This document shows, one piece after another, positions 31,948 to 40,270 of a stretch of DNA of 64,000 nucleotides. A program made the translations under genes and the position numbers. The DNA is taken from NCBI RefSeq assembly GCF_001905005.1, contig NZ_LWKZ01000029.1, positions 62,001 through 126,000 on the forward strand, in the 5' to 3' direction. Numbering within the stretch: position 1 is the stretch's first letter; each line of letters opens with the position of its first letter. The notes beneath the pieces are model-generated. The model saw only the letters and a list, made by a program, of their open reading frames with translations. It made no database searches and had not been told where the DNA came from. The DNA comes from Streptomyces sp. CB02923 (GTDB taxonomy: Bacteria > Actinomycetota > Actinomycetes > Streptomycetales > Streptomycetaceae).

Positions 31948-33371
31948 GGTCTGGTCCCGCCTTCTTCCGCTGCGTTGGCGTTGCCGGTGCCCGTGCCAGT
32001 GCCGCTGGTGTTGCCGGTGCCGTTGCCAGTGCCGGTGGTGTTGCCAGTGCCGTTGCCCGTGCCGCTGGAGTTGCCGTTGTTATCGGCTTCGCCTTCGGGT
32101 TTGTCCTCGGCGGCTGGGGCGTCTTCGGCGGCCCCCGGGGCCGGGGCGGCGGAGGCGTCGGTCTTCTTCCCGGCCTTCGGCACGTCCTCGAACGCGGGGC
32201 GGGCGTGATGCCACGGCGCGTCCGAAGAACCGGCGGTGGCCTGCTCAGCGGTGGCCTGCTCGGCGGTGCTCTGTTCGGCGGCGCTGCGGTCGGCGGCGTT
32301 CTGATCGGCGGCGCTCTGATCGGCAGCGGCCTGGCTGGCCGAGCCCTGGCTCGCGCTGCGCGTCCGGCGGGCGGGACGTTCCGGCCGGGCTGCGGGTGCC
32401 GACGCCTCGGCCGGGCCCGTCGCTGGACCCGTCGCTGAAGCTGTCGCGGAACCCGTCGCCTCCGTGGCCGGTGACTGCGTACCGTCCGCAGCGCTCTGCT
32501 GGCTCGCCGAACCCGCATCCGCCGTACGCGTACGGCGGGCAGGCCGCTCCCCCGCCGCCCCACCGGCCGCACGGGCACCACCGGCCGCACGGGCCCCGCC
32601 CGCGGCGCGTGCGCCACGGGCAGGCCGGGCCGGAGCAGGCGGCAGCTGGCCCTTCAGCGGGCCCCACTCGTTCGGGTCGGGCACACCGGGCGGCAGCATC
32701 TGGCGGCGCTTGGGCCCGCCGTGCTCGGACTCGCCCGGCTCCTTCGCGCCCGGCCACGCCTTGGCGACCCGCGCGGCGAGCACGAAGTCCTTGCGCAGCG
32801 GATGGCCCTCGAAGTTCTCGGGGAGCAGCAGGGGCTCAAGGTAGGGGTGGCCGGTGAAGTCCACGCCGAACATCTCGTGCGTCTCGCGCTCGTGCCAGCC
32901 CGCCCCGGCGTACACGTCGATGGCGGTGGGGAGGACGGCCGCCTCGTGCGGGACGGTGGTGCGCAGCACCAGGCGTCGTACGGGGCCGGGCCGGGCGATG
33001 TCGGCGAGGTGTGCGCAGACACGGAAGCCGGTACCGGGCTCGTCGACCGCGCTCAGCCAGTCGAAGTAGCTGCACCCGAGGTCGTCGCGGGCGGCGGTCA
33101 GCGCCGGGATCCAGGCGCCGGCGGGCACGTCGACGGTCAGAAGTTCGTACGCCTCTTCGGCGGTCGCGCCGGGACCGAAGATCTCGGCGGCGGAACCGGG
33201 CAGCCATCCGACGGGCGGCGCCGCGACCTCCTCGACCGGATCGGCCGACTCGGCAGCGGCGGGGTCCGCGGTCCCGGCGGCGGTCCCGGCAGGGTCAGCA
33301 GTCCCGGCAGTGTCAGCGGCCCCGGCAGGATCGCCGGTCCCGGCCGGATTGGGAGGCTGTTCGTCGCTCAC
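31944..33371 (-). CDS. nuoC2: complex I subunit C with a very long repetitive tail, second nuo cluster
   Basis: Peripheral-arm 30-kDa-type subunit. Residues about 50-215 hold the NuoC domain (YFDWLSAVDEPG, WHERETHEMFGVDFTGHP, LLLPENFEGHPLRKDF). An acidic N-terminal Ala/Gly/Thr repeat of ~45 residues precedes it, and ~240 residues of low-complexity tail follow: (GARAAG)n, RPARRTR twice, (AADQS)-like pentads, then GTGNGTGNTTGTGNGT. NuoC is normally ~200 residues. In most bacteria NuoD follows; here nuoH2 follows directly and no NuoD domain is fused. GTG start overlaps the nuoB2 stop (GTGA). Confidence 0.93.
   Translation of the reverse strand: MSDEQPPNPAGTGDPAGAADTAGTADPAGTAAGTADPAAAESADPVEEVAAPPVGWLPGSAAEIFGPGATAEEAYELLTVDVPAGAWIPALTAARDDLGCSYFDWLSAVDEPGTGFRVCAHLADIARPGPVRRLVLRTTVPHEAAVLPTAIDVYAGAGWHERETHEMFGVDFTGHPYLEPLLLPENFEGHPLRKDFVLAARVAKAWPGAKEPGESEHGGPKRRQMLPPGVPDPNEWGPLKGQLPPAPARPARGARAAGGARAAGGARAAGGAAGERPARRTRTADAGSASQQSAADGTQSPATEATGSATASATGPATGPAEASAPAARPERPARRTRSASQGSASQAAADQSAADQNAADRSAAEQSTAEQATAEQATAGSSDAPWHHARPAFEDVPKAGKKTDASAAPAPGAAEDAPAAEDKPEGEADNNGNSSGTGNGTGNTTGTGNGTGNTSGTGTGTGNANAAEEGGTRP
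31974..32077. repeat. in-frame hexamer minisatellite in nuoC2 tail
   Basis: About 17 six-base units of the GTTGCC/AGTGCC/GGTGCC type on the plus strand, translating on the minus strand as Gly-Thr/Gly-Asn dipeptides. Replication slippage would change tail length in steps of two residues without frameshift. Confidence 0.75.
32219..32350. repeat. in-frame 15-bp repeats in nuoC2 tail
   Basis: Consecutive degenerate 15-bp units encode pentads of the form AADQS, AADQN, AADRS, AAEQS, TAEQA. Divergence between units suggests an old expansion. Confidence 0.7.
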
Positions 33372-34126
33372 TGCTCCCCCGCTCCCTTCGGCTTCCCGCC
33401 ACCGGCCGACTCGGATTCGGCCTTGGACTCGGGGGCGGACTCGGCCTTGGACTCGGACTCGGGCGTGGGCGCGGGCTCAGCCGGCGCCCCCGGCACCGGC
33501 GGTGTCACCAGCCCACTGCGCAGCGCGGCAGCCGACGGGCCGGAAGGCGCCGCACCGTTGCCGCCGTCCACGTACCGCTCCCGCAACGACTCGCGGGCGA
33601 TCTTCTCCTGGAGCTTGAGGATGCCCTGCAGCAGCGCCTCGGGCCGGGGCGGGCAGCCCGGTACGTACACATCGACGGGGATGATCTGGTCGACGCCCTT
33701 GGTGACCGCGTACGAGTCCCAGTACGGGCCCCCGCAGTTCGAGCAGGCGCCAAAGGAGATGACGTACTTCGGTTCCGGCATCTGCTCGTACAGACGCTTG
33801 ACCGCGGGCGCCATCTTGTCCGTCACCGTGCCGGAGACGATCATGAGGTCCGCCTGCCGGGGGCCCGGCGCGAACGGGATCACGCCCAGCCGGATGAAGT
33901 CGTGCCGCGCCATCGACGCGGCGATGAATTCGATCGCGCAGCAGGCGAGCCCGAAGTTGAAGACCCACAGGCTGTAGCGGCGGCCCCAGTTGAGGACCAC
34001 CTTCATGGGTTCGGGAGCCAGGCGGGCGAGCGGGCCCAGCCGGCGTCGTTCGACGGCACCGCCTGCTGACACGACGGGCAGCTCGGTGCCCGTCGCCGTG
34101 GCCGGATTCGCGTTCGTCACGTCCAT
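33368..34126 (-). CDS. nuoB2: complex I subunit B (cluster N2), second nuo cluster
   Basis: Carries the terminal 4Fe-4S cluster N2 that passes electrons to quinone. All four ligands are present: Cys62-Cys63 (FGLACCAIEF), Cys128 (SFGACSNCGGPYW) and Cys158 (VPGCPPRPEA). 252 residues; the last ~45 are a Pro/Glu/Ser/Lys-rich tail (PTPESESKAESAPESKAE). ATG 34126 gives a 10-bp overlap with nuoA2; a GTG at 34120 (GTGA overlap) is an equally reasonable start. Confidence 0.94.
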   Translation of the reverse strand: MDVTNANPATATGTELPVVSAGGAVERRRLGPLARLAPEPMKVVLNWGRRYSLWVFNFGLACCAIEFIAASMARHDFIRLGVIPFAPGPRQADLMIVSGTVTDKMAPAVKRLYEQMPEPKYVISFGACSNCGGPYWDSYAVTKGVDQIIPVDVYVPGCPPRPEALLQGILKLQEKIARESLRERYVDGGNGAAPSGPSAAALRSGLVTPPVPGAPAEPAPTPESESKAESAPESKAESESAGGGKPKGAGEQ

Positions 34127-34551
34127 TCCAGGACGCCCTTCTTCCATGCGTAGAGCAGGCCGACGGCGAGGAAGCCGAGGAAGATGAACATCTCCACGAG
34201 CGTGGCGCCGCCGAAACCGGGGGCGGCGAAGACCGTCGCCCAGGGGAACAAGAAGATCGAGTCGACGGCGAAGATCACGTACAGGAAGGCGTAGACGTAG
34301 TAGCGGACCTGGGTGTGTGCCCAGCCCTCGCCCACCGGATCCACGCCGCATTCGTAGGTGAGCAGTTTCTCCGGGGTGGGCACCACGGGCCGCAGCAGGC
34401 GCCCGGCACCGAAGGCCACGGCCACGAAGAGCACGCCGACCACGGCGATGAGGCCGACGACCGAGTACCCCTGGAAATAGTCCGCGGCAATGCTGGTGCG
34501 TACGGTCGCGTCCGGCACGTCCGCCCTCGCTCCCTGGCTGCTCTCGTTCAA
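34117..34551 (-). CDS. nuoA2: complex I subunit A, second nuo cluster
   Basis: Three-TM subunit of 144 residues at the promoter-proximal end. YSVVGLIAVVGVLFVAVAFGA, the conserved YECGVDPVGEGW loop with Cys, YYVYAFLYVIFAVDSIFLFPWA and EMFIFLGFLAVGLLYAW are intact. The start is uncertain: 34551 is a TTG without a strong ribosome site, and a GTG about 16 codons later is possible. Confidence 0.92.
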   Translation of the reverse strand: MNESSQGARADVPDATVRTSIAADYFQGYSVVGLIAVVGVLFVAVAFGAGRLLRPVVPTPEKLLTYECGVDPVGEGWAHTQVRYYVYAFLYVIFAVDSIFLFPWATVFAAPGFGGATLVEMFIFLGFLAVGLLYAWKKGVLEWT

Positions 34552-34707
34552 CGACTTCGACGATCTGTACGCACGGGAGTCTAGGCCCTGGTCCGCCCCA
34601 GGTGAGCAGTCGCGTCGCAGGACGGTCGGCTATGGCCCGACTTCGCCCCACCTGGCCCCCTTCCCACGGGTCCCCCACCGGCCCCCACGGGCCCGCGTGC
34701 GGCGACG

Positions 34708-36039
34708 TCAGTCTCCGCCTCCGCGCTGCGTGCCCGGTCCGCGCGACACCGCGCGGTCCATCACCTCGGCGGCGAGCCGCGCCGCCGCCTCCCGCGTCCG
34801 TTCGCCCAGCAGCTCCGCGCGGACGGCACCGCCGCCGGCCAGGTGCCGGTCGTACGGCAGCGCGAGCACCGCGGCACCGCCGGACCCGAGGTGCTCGGCG
34901 GCCTTCCGTACGTCGATGCCGCCGTCGGGCGAAGTGTGGTTGAGCACGACGACAGCGGTCCGCAGCAGCCCGCGGTGCACGCCGCCCATCCACTCCAGTA
35001 CGGACTTGGTCGCCAGCACGCCCTCCACGGTCGCCGGCGTCACCAGGACCCGCGCCTGCGTGGTGACCAGCGCGGTACGCGCCACCTCGGCCGGCAGCGT
35101 CTCGCAGTCCACGACCGTGGTCGCGAAGTGGCGGCGCAGGGAGGTCATGACGATGCGGTACGTGTCGATGTCGAGACGCGTACCGATCGAGCCCTGACTG
35201 CCGGGCAGCAGCCAGCCGCCGCCCGTGAACGGCAGGAGATAGCCGGTCAGGTCGGTGATCAGCATGGACGGGTCGACGATCTGCGCCAGGTCGGTGCTCG
35301 ACCAGCGCACCTCCCGCACGCCCAACCGGTGCGGCAGCGTGCCCAGCGCCGGGTCGGCCTCCACCGCCAGCACCGGGTCCGAGCGGTAGTGCGCGTACGT
35401 GAGGGCCAGCAGCGCGGCGACCGTGGACTTGCCCGCGCCCCCGCGGATGCTGGAAACGGCCAGCTGGCGGCCGGTGGTCACGGGCTGCTGGATGGCCTGC
35501 GCGGCGCGCGTGACGGCCTCGGTCTCGGCCGCCGCGGAGGAGGCGAACACGCGCCGCAGCGCCCGTCCCGCCCGCCGGGCGACGGATTCTCCGTGCCGGG
35601 GCTTGGCCTGCACCCCGTCGAGCTCGGGCGGGAGGAGGGGGACGGAGACGGGGGTGGGGGTGAGGGCGAGGCTGGTTCCGGGGGTCGAAGGGTACGGCTG
35701 TTGCGTTGCCGAACGGTATGACGATTGCGTTTGCGGGTGCACAGTTGGGGCCTGGTTGGCGGGAGCCGCCGGAGTCACCGAAGCCGACGGAGCCGACGGA
35801 GCCGTCGGAGGCTCTACCGGCGTAGGCGTCAGCGCAGGCGTAGGCGTAGGCGTAGGCGTAGGCACCACCGGCACCACCCCGCTCACGGCCGCCCCTCCCG
35901 GCGCGTACCCGGGCATCGGCGGCACCAGCGGCACCGCCCGCACCAAACCCGCCTGACGTCCCGTATCCACCTCTCGCCCCACATCCCCAGACCGCCCTGA
36001 CTGTCCCGGCTCTCCCGGCTCTCCCGGCTGTACCGACAT
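34708..36039 (-). CDS. MinD/ParA-like ATPase with proline-rich N-terminus (EspI-like)
   Basis: 443 residues. The first ~150 are Pro/Thr/Ala-rich and disordered (TPTPTPTPALTPTPVEPP). The C-terminal half is a SIMIBI-class ATPase: deviant Walker A SSIRGGAGKST (residues 197-206), VEADPALGTLPHRLG, TTVVDCETLPAEVARTAL and VVVLNHTSPDGG. This architecture is that of EspI-like proteins of type VII (ESX) secretion, and the next gene encodes an EccD-like membrane protein, which supports the reading. ATG 36039 has GGAGGG upstream; a 21-codon longer frame is less likely. Confidence 0.8.
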   Translation of the reverse strand: MSVQPGEPGEPGQSGRSGDVGREVDTGRQAGLVRAVPLVPPMPGYAPGGAAVSGVVPVVPTPTPTPTPALTPTPVEPPTAPSAPSASVTPAAPANQAPTVHPQTQSSYRSATQQPYPSTPGTSLALTPTPVSVPLLPPELDGVQAKPRHGESVARRAGRALRRVFASSAAAETEAVTRAAQAIQQPVTTGRQLAVSSIRGGAGKSTVAALLALTYAHYRSDPVLAVEADPALGTLPHRLGVREVRWSSTDLAQIVDPSMLITDLTGYLLPFTGGGWLLPGSQGSIGTRLDIDTYRIVMTSLRRHFATTVVDCETLPAEVARTALVTTQARVLVTPATVEGVLATKSVLEWMGGVHRGLLRTAVVVLNHTSPDGGIDVRKAAEHLGSGGAAVLALPYDRHLAGGGAVRAELLGERTREAAARLAAEVMDRAVSRGPGTQRGGGD

Positions 36040-36149
36040 GAACCCTCCGCCGCCCCTTCTGGTCAGTCTGATCGCTCCGGCCGGACCGTCACGGTCGATC
36101 ATTTTCGTCGACTCGGCCGCCCCTTCCGGTCGGCCGACTGATCAGCACC

Positions 36150-36197
36150 TGCACCGTTCAGTACATGCACTGGTCAGAGCATGCACCGGTCAGAACA
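36150..36197. repeat. three tandem 16-bp repeats at the eccD 3' end
   Basis: TGCACCGTTCAGTACA, TGCACTGGTCAGAGCA and TGCACCGGTCAGAACA stand head to tail; the third overlaps the stop codon of the EccD-like gene. Regular spacing and palindromic flavour suggest a protein- or RNA-binding element, but function is unknown. Confidence 0.7.
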
Positions 36198-37617
36198 TGT
36201 CCAGCAGAGCGCCGTACACCCCGAACGCCCCGACGGCGACCGGAACCAGCGCCACCACACTCACCGACTCGGCCAGATTCATCAGGTGCCGCAGCCCCGG
36301 CCGTACGCGCTCCGGCGGCCGCACCGCGAGCACCGCGAGCGGCAGCACCACCAGCAGGCACAGCACGGTCAGCGCACCCGCAGGATCGCTGCCGTATGCG
36401 GCCCACAACAGGACGAGCCGTACGCAGACCGCCGTACCGGCCACCAGCAGCGCCACGACCTCCAGGACCAGCGGATAGGCCCGCGCCCGCGAGAACAGCA
36501 CGACGCACAGCAGCACCGCGGCCGCCACCGCCCAGCCGTCCACCGCGCCGGACGCGTCCGGCGTACCGCCGACGGCCAGCACAGCGGCAGCACCGGCCGA
36601 CACGGCCGCCGTGACGGCGGCGAGGGTGAGACCGCGGTGCGTGGCGCCCAGCGCCGCCGCGGCCCGGTGCCTGCTGACCGGCGTACCGCCGGAGTGGCGG
36701 TCGTCCAGCCGCGTCAGCCCGGCCGAGGCCAGGGCGAGCCGCGGCAGGTATCCCAGCACCAGCACCGAGATCACGCCCACCGCGACGCCGGTACGCGCCG
36801 GACCGGCGACCGCCAGCCCCGCTTCCCATACGCCGACCGCGGCGGCGACGGCCGCCGCCCCGACGAGCCCGCCCCGCCCCAGGCCCGTACAGAGCCCGAG
36901 CAGCGCGAGCACGGCCGCGACCGTCAGCCCGACAGCGGCCAGGCGCGGGGCACCGCCCGGCGCCACGCCCCAGGAGGCGAGCACGCCGAACGTCCCGCCC
37001 ACCAGGAGCAGCGCCGTACCGAGCGTCCTCCTGGCGAGCAGCGAACCGGCCGCCGCCCCGGCTCCGGCCGCGACCGCGGCGGCCAGGCCGAGCCACGGTC
37101 CGGCGCGGTCGAGCCCGTACCGGCTGCCGGCGAAGAGTCCGGTGACGGCTGCCAGCAGCACTCCGGCCACGATCGCCGTCCCTGTCCGGCTCCGCTCGTC
37201 CCAGCGCCAGGCGTGGATGTCCAGGTCACCGGCCGTGTCGCCGGGCCCGGCGGGGATTCCGGGCATGTAGTGCGCGGCGGGGGCTCCAGGCACGCCGTGC
37301 CCGGTGGGGGTTCCTGACGAGCCCTGCGCGGCGGGGGCTTGTGGCGCGCCGTGTTCGCGGACCAGCCGGAGCACGGACCCGTCTTCGACGTTTGCGGAAG
37401 CAAGCGTCTCGCCTTGCGCGAGTACGGCGCCGCCCGCCGTCACCAGTCGGCACGACAGCGGCTCGTGCGCCGGCCGGTCACCGATCGCCCGCAGCACCTC
37501 GGGCAGCAGCGCGCCGACCGGCTCGTGCGCGGGCAACACCAGGTCGATCCGACGCCGTTCGCCCGCCAGCACCACCCGTCGCAACGTCACCCGCCGCCCG
37601 GCTTCAGCATTCACCAT
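36190..37617 (-). CDS. EccD-like type VII secretion membrane protein
   Basis: 475 residues. The N-terminal ~90 residues form a ubiquitin-like (YukD-type) domain (VTLRRVVLAGERRRIDLVLPAHEPVGALLPEVLRAIGD, seen in part), followed by a Gly/Pro linker and about 11 hydrophobic helices (residues ~145-475), the EccD architecture. In ESX systems EccD is the membrane vestibule; the other core parts (EccB, EccC, EccE, MycP, EsxA/B) are not in this window. ATG 37617 with GGGGAAGAG upstream. The EspI-like gene follows on the same strand. Confidence 0.82.
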   Translation of the reverse strand: MVNAEAGRRVTLRRVVLAGERRRIDLVLPAHEPVGALLPEVLRAIGDRPAHEPLSCRLVTAGGAVLAQGETLASANVEDGSVLRLVREHGAPQAPAAQGSSGTPTGHGVPGAPAAHYMPGIPAGPGDTAGDLDIHAWRWDERSRTGTAIVAGVLLAAVTGLFAGSRYGLDRAGPWLGLAAAVAAGAGAAAGSLLARRTLGTALLLVGGTFGVLASWGVAPGGAPRLAAVGLTVAAVLALLGLCTGLGRGGLVGAAAVAAAVGVWEAGLAVAGPARTGVAVGVISVLVLGYLPRLALASAGLTRLDDRHSGGTPVSRHRAAAALGATHRGLTLAAVTAAVSAGAAAVLAVGGTPDASGAVDGWAVAAAVLLCVVLFSRARAYPLVLEVVALLVAGTAVCVRLVLLWAAYGSDPAGALTVLCLLVVLPLAVLAVRPPERVRPGLRHLMNLAESVSVVALVPVAVGAFGVYGALLDMF

Positions 37618-37791
37618 GCCGACTCTTCCCCCGTACTAGAACCGGAACCCACCCCACCGCACCGCACCGCACCGCGTCACGATACGGCCCGCCTCTCCCC
37701 GCCCTCGAACCCCCCGCCCTCAGCCGCCCCGTCGCCTCATGACCGGCTGGCGACCGTTTCTGACCAATAGACGGAGGTTTTCGACCTGGAT

Positions 37792-38454
37792 CTATACGCG
37801 CTTGACCACCACCGTGCTGGCCACCTTGTCGTGCAGGCACTGGCGGAACGGTTCGTCCCAGCAGCACCACAGCACGTTGAGCAGCCCCAGGAACGGGACG
37901 AACCCCATCGGGATCACCACGGCCCAACGCCCCAGTGCCTGCCCGAAGGACAGGTTTGCCCCGTCCCGCAGCCGGGCGACCCGCAGCCCGCAGATCCGCT
38001 TGCCGAACGTGGCGCCGTACTTCCAGTTCATGAACGGCTCGTAGAAAAACACCCCGATGACCAGGACGATCCCGATCAGGGCGCTCGCAATGCCCACCCC
38101 GGCGCCGCGCGGCAGCACGGCCTGGACGAGGGCGATCAACGAGATCACCACGAAGACCGCGACGACCTGGAAGAGCCCGTCCAGCAGACGCGCCCCGAGC
38201 CGCGCTCCCTGACTTGCCAGCATGTCCGTGGGCGGCCCGCCCATCTGCGGCGCTCCGTACGGGTAATACCCCTGCTGTCCCGGCGCCCCGTATCCCGGCG
38301 CCCCGTATCCCGACGACTGTCCGTTTCCGTACGCCTCGTGCGGCGGCTGCTGTCCATAGGGCGGTTGCTGCCCGTACGGTGCTTGCTGCCCGTAAGGCGG
38401 CTGCTGTCCGTACGGGTTCTGCTGGCCGTACGGACCCTGCTGGTACTCACTCAT
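37792..38454 (-). CDS. RDD family membrane protein with PYGQQ repeats
   Basis: 220 residues. The N-terminal ~75 residues are a Gln/Pro/Gly/Tyr-rich cytoplasmic region with about six PYGQQ units; then an RDD domain with three TM segments (GARLGARLLDGLFQVVAVFVVISLIALV, GIASALIGIVLVIGVFFYEP, WKYGATFGKRICGLRVARL) and a C-terminal DKVASTVVVKR. RDD proteins are proposed transporters or sensors; role unknown here. Divergent from the first sensor kinase. Confidence 0.88.
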   Translation of the reverse strand: MSEYQQGPYGQQNPYGQQPPYGQQAPYGQQPPYGQQPPHEAYGNGQSSGYGAPGYGAPGQQGYYPYGAPQMGGPPTDMLASQGARLGARLLDGLFQVVAVFVVISLIALVQAVLPRGAGVGIASALIGIVLVIGVFFYEPFMNWKYGATFGKRICGLRVARLRDGANLSFGQALGRWAVVIPMGFVPFLGLLNVLWCCWDEPFRQCLHDKVASTVVVKRV

Positions 38455-38550
38455 GCCGAAGATCCAAGCTGGCCGGTCCGCCTCCGCACAAGCCACGCCC
38501 GCCGCGGGGGCCGCTCCCGCGACAGTCACGGGTCCGTGCTAAGCGACAGG

Positions 38551-38566
38551 GTGAGGAAAACCCCAC
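38551..38566 (+). promoter_or_regulatory. dyad motif upstream of sensor kinase 1
   Basis: GTGAGGAAAACCCCAC, an imperfect dyad also present as GTGGGGAAAACCCCAG at 40079-40094 upstream of the paralogous kinase. Candidate operator for the cognate regulator. Confidence 0.4.
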
Positions 38567-38625
38567 CCCCCGGTCACCGACGCTCCCCATGGTCACTACG
38601 GGCGGTCACCGGCAAGCTGGTACGT

Positions 38626-39990
38626 ATGACCGCACGTTCCGCTCACGACCGACGCCGTGACCGCCGCTCCGGACCGGCCGCGCAGCCGCCGTACGCCACC
38701 GGCGGCGGCCCCGGCGACCGCGGCGGCCCCGGCGACCGCAGCGGCCCCGGCGACCGCAGCGGCCCCGGTGACCACGACGGCTTCGGCGACCACGACGGTG
38801 ACCGGCACGGCGCCGGTGCCCCCCTGCCGTCGCCGCGGGCCGCGCTCGCCCCCGCCACCTGGCGGGAGGTCGTCCACCTCCTGACCAATCTCCCGCTGGG
38901 CGTCCTGGCCTTCGCCGTGCTGACGGTCTGGCTGGTGGCGGGTATCGGGCTGTCCGTCATCGTGATCGGGCTGCCGCTGCTCGCGGTGGGGCTCCTGGTG
39001 TGCCGTCAGTACGGGAAGCTGGAGCGCGCCCGCGCACGGCGCCTGCTGGGCGTACGGGTGGACGAGCCCAGCCCGCTGCACACGGCGGGGAACGGTTTCT
39101 TCGCCTGGCTGTGGCTGCGGCTCAAGGACCCGGTCGGATGGCGGCACGCGCTGTACGCCTTCATCCGGCTGCCGTGGTCGATCCTCACCTTCCCGCTGAC
39201 CCTCGTCTCGTTCCTCCTGCTCTGGCCGGCGCTGCCGTGGATCGCGCGCGGGCTGTCCAACGTCGACCGGATGATGGTGCGCGGCCTGCTGTCGCCCTCC
39301 GACGAGCTGGAGCGGCGGATCGCCGAGCTGAAGACGGACCGTGCGACGCTCTCCGACACGGCCACCGCCGACCTGCGCCGTATCGAGCGGGACCTGCACG
39401 ACGGGGCACAGGCCCGGCTCGTCGCCCTGGCGATGGGCCTCGGCCTGGCGAAGGAGAAACTGCTGGAGGACCCGGACGCGGCGGCGCAGATGGTCGACGA
39501 GGCGCACGGCGAGGTGAAACTCGCCCTGCAGGAGCTGCGCGACCTCGCGCGCGGCATCCACCCGGCGATCCTCACGGACCGCGGGCTGGGCCCGGCCCTC
39601 ACCTCGCTGGCGGGCCGCTGCACGGTCCCGGTCACGGTGGAGGTGGACATGGCGCAGCGGCCCGCCCCGGCGATCGAGGGCATCGCGTACTTCACCGTCT
39701 CGGAGCTGCTGCAGAACGTCTCCAAGCACAGTGGCGCGCGGGCGGCGCAGGTGGAGCTCTGGCGCGCCCAGGACCGGCTGCTGATCCAGGTCCAGGACGA
39801 CGGGCGGGGCGGTGCGCGGCTGGACGGCGGCAGCGGGATGGCCGGGCTCGCGGAGCGACTGGGGTCGGTGGACGGGGTGTTCGTCCTCGATTCACCGGCC
39901 GGCGGGCCGACGCGGGTGACGGCCGAGCTGCCGTGGCGGGACAAGGACGAGCGGACGCCGCGGCGGAAGGGTGCGGGCGCGGGCGGCTGA
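38626..39990 (+). CDS. sensor histidine kinase 1 (putative-sensor/HisKA_3 type)
   Basis: 454 residues. A Gly/Asp/Arg repeat region (GPGDRGGPGDRSGPGDRSG, about residues 28-65) precedes a four-TM putative sensor domain (VHLLTNLPLGVLAFAVLTVWLVAGIGLSVIVIGLPLL in part). Then a HisKA_3 dimerisation domain with the phospho-acceptor His in RRIERDLHDGAQARLVAL, and a HATPase domain (VSELLQNVSKHSGAR N-box, DDGRGGARLDGGSGMAGLAERL G-boxes). Pairs with sensor kinase 2 (280 bp downstream) and probably the LuxR-type regulator at 42277. ATG 38626. Confidence 0.92.
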   Translation: MTARSAHDRRRDRRSGPAAQPPYATGGGPGDRGGPGDRSGPGDRSGPGDHDGFGDHDGDRHGAGAPLPSPRAALAPATWREVVHLLTNLPLGVLAFAVLTVWLVAGIGLSVIVIGLPLLAVGLLVCRQYGKLERARARRLLGVRVDEPSPLHTAGNGFFAWLWLRLKDPVGWRHALYAFIRLPWSILTFPLTLVSFLLLWPALPWIARGLSNVDRMMVRGLLSPSDELERRIAELKTDRATLSDTATADLRRIERDLHDGAQARLVALAMGLGLAKEKLLEDPDAAAQMVDEAHGEVKLALQELRDLARGIHPAILTDRGLGPALTSLAGRCTVPVTVEVDMAQRPAPAIEGIAYFTVSELLQNVSKHSGARAAQVELWRAQDRLLIQVQDDGRGGARLDGGSGMAGLAERLGSVDGVFVLDSPAGGPTRVTAELPWRDKDERTPRRKGAGAGG

Positions 39991-40078
39991 GCGCGCCCGC
40001 AGCCGCGGCCGCGGCACGGGGGGGGGCCGGCACGGGGGCGGCACGAGAGGTCCGGCGCAGAGGCAGCACTCGGGGGGG

Positions 40079-40094
40079 GTGGGGAAAACCCCAG
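40079..40094 (+). promoter_or_regulatory. dyad motif upstream of sensor kinase 2
   Basis: GTGGGGAAAACCCCAG, arms GGGG/CCCC around AAAA; shares its core GGAAAACCCCA with the element upstream of kinase 1. Confidence 0.4.
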
Positions 40095-40270
40095 GGTGAA
40101 GACTGCGCTTTACCTCATGGTGCGGACGGCGCCGGGAGCGGAGTCTGGAGGTAGTCGGCAGAGCCGGAGGCAGCGGGTCTGACGGCAGCAGCAGTTAGAC
40201 GTTGCCGAAGGCGCGTGCGAAGGCGCCGTCGGCAAGCCGACCCGGACCTGGCAGAACGGACGACGAGATC

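Noticed and set aside
23500..34000. Numerous long plus-strand frames opposite the nuo2 operon.
   Set aside because: They track codon bias of the membrane genes, with Gly/Glu/Asp/Arg-rich sequence and no recognisable domain.
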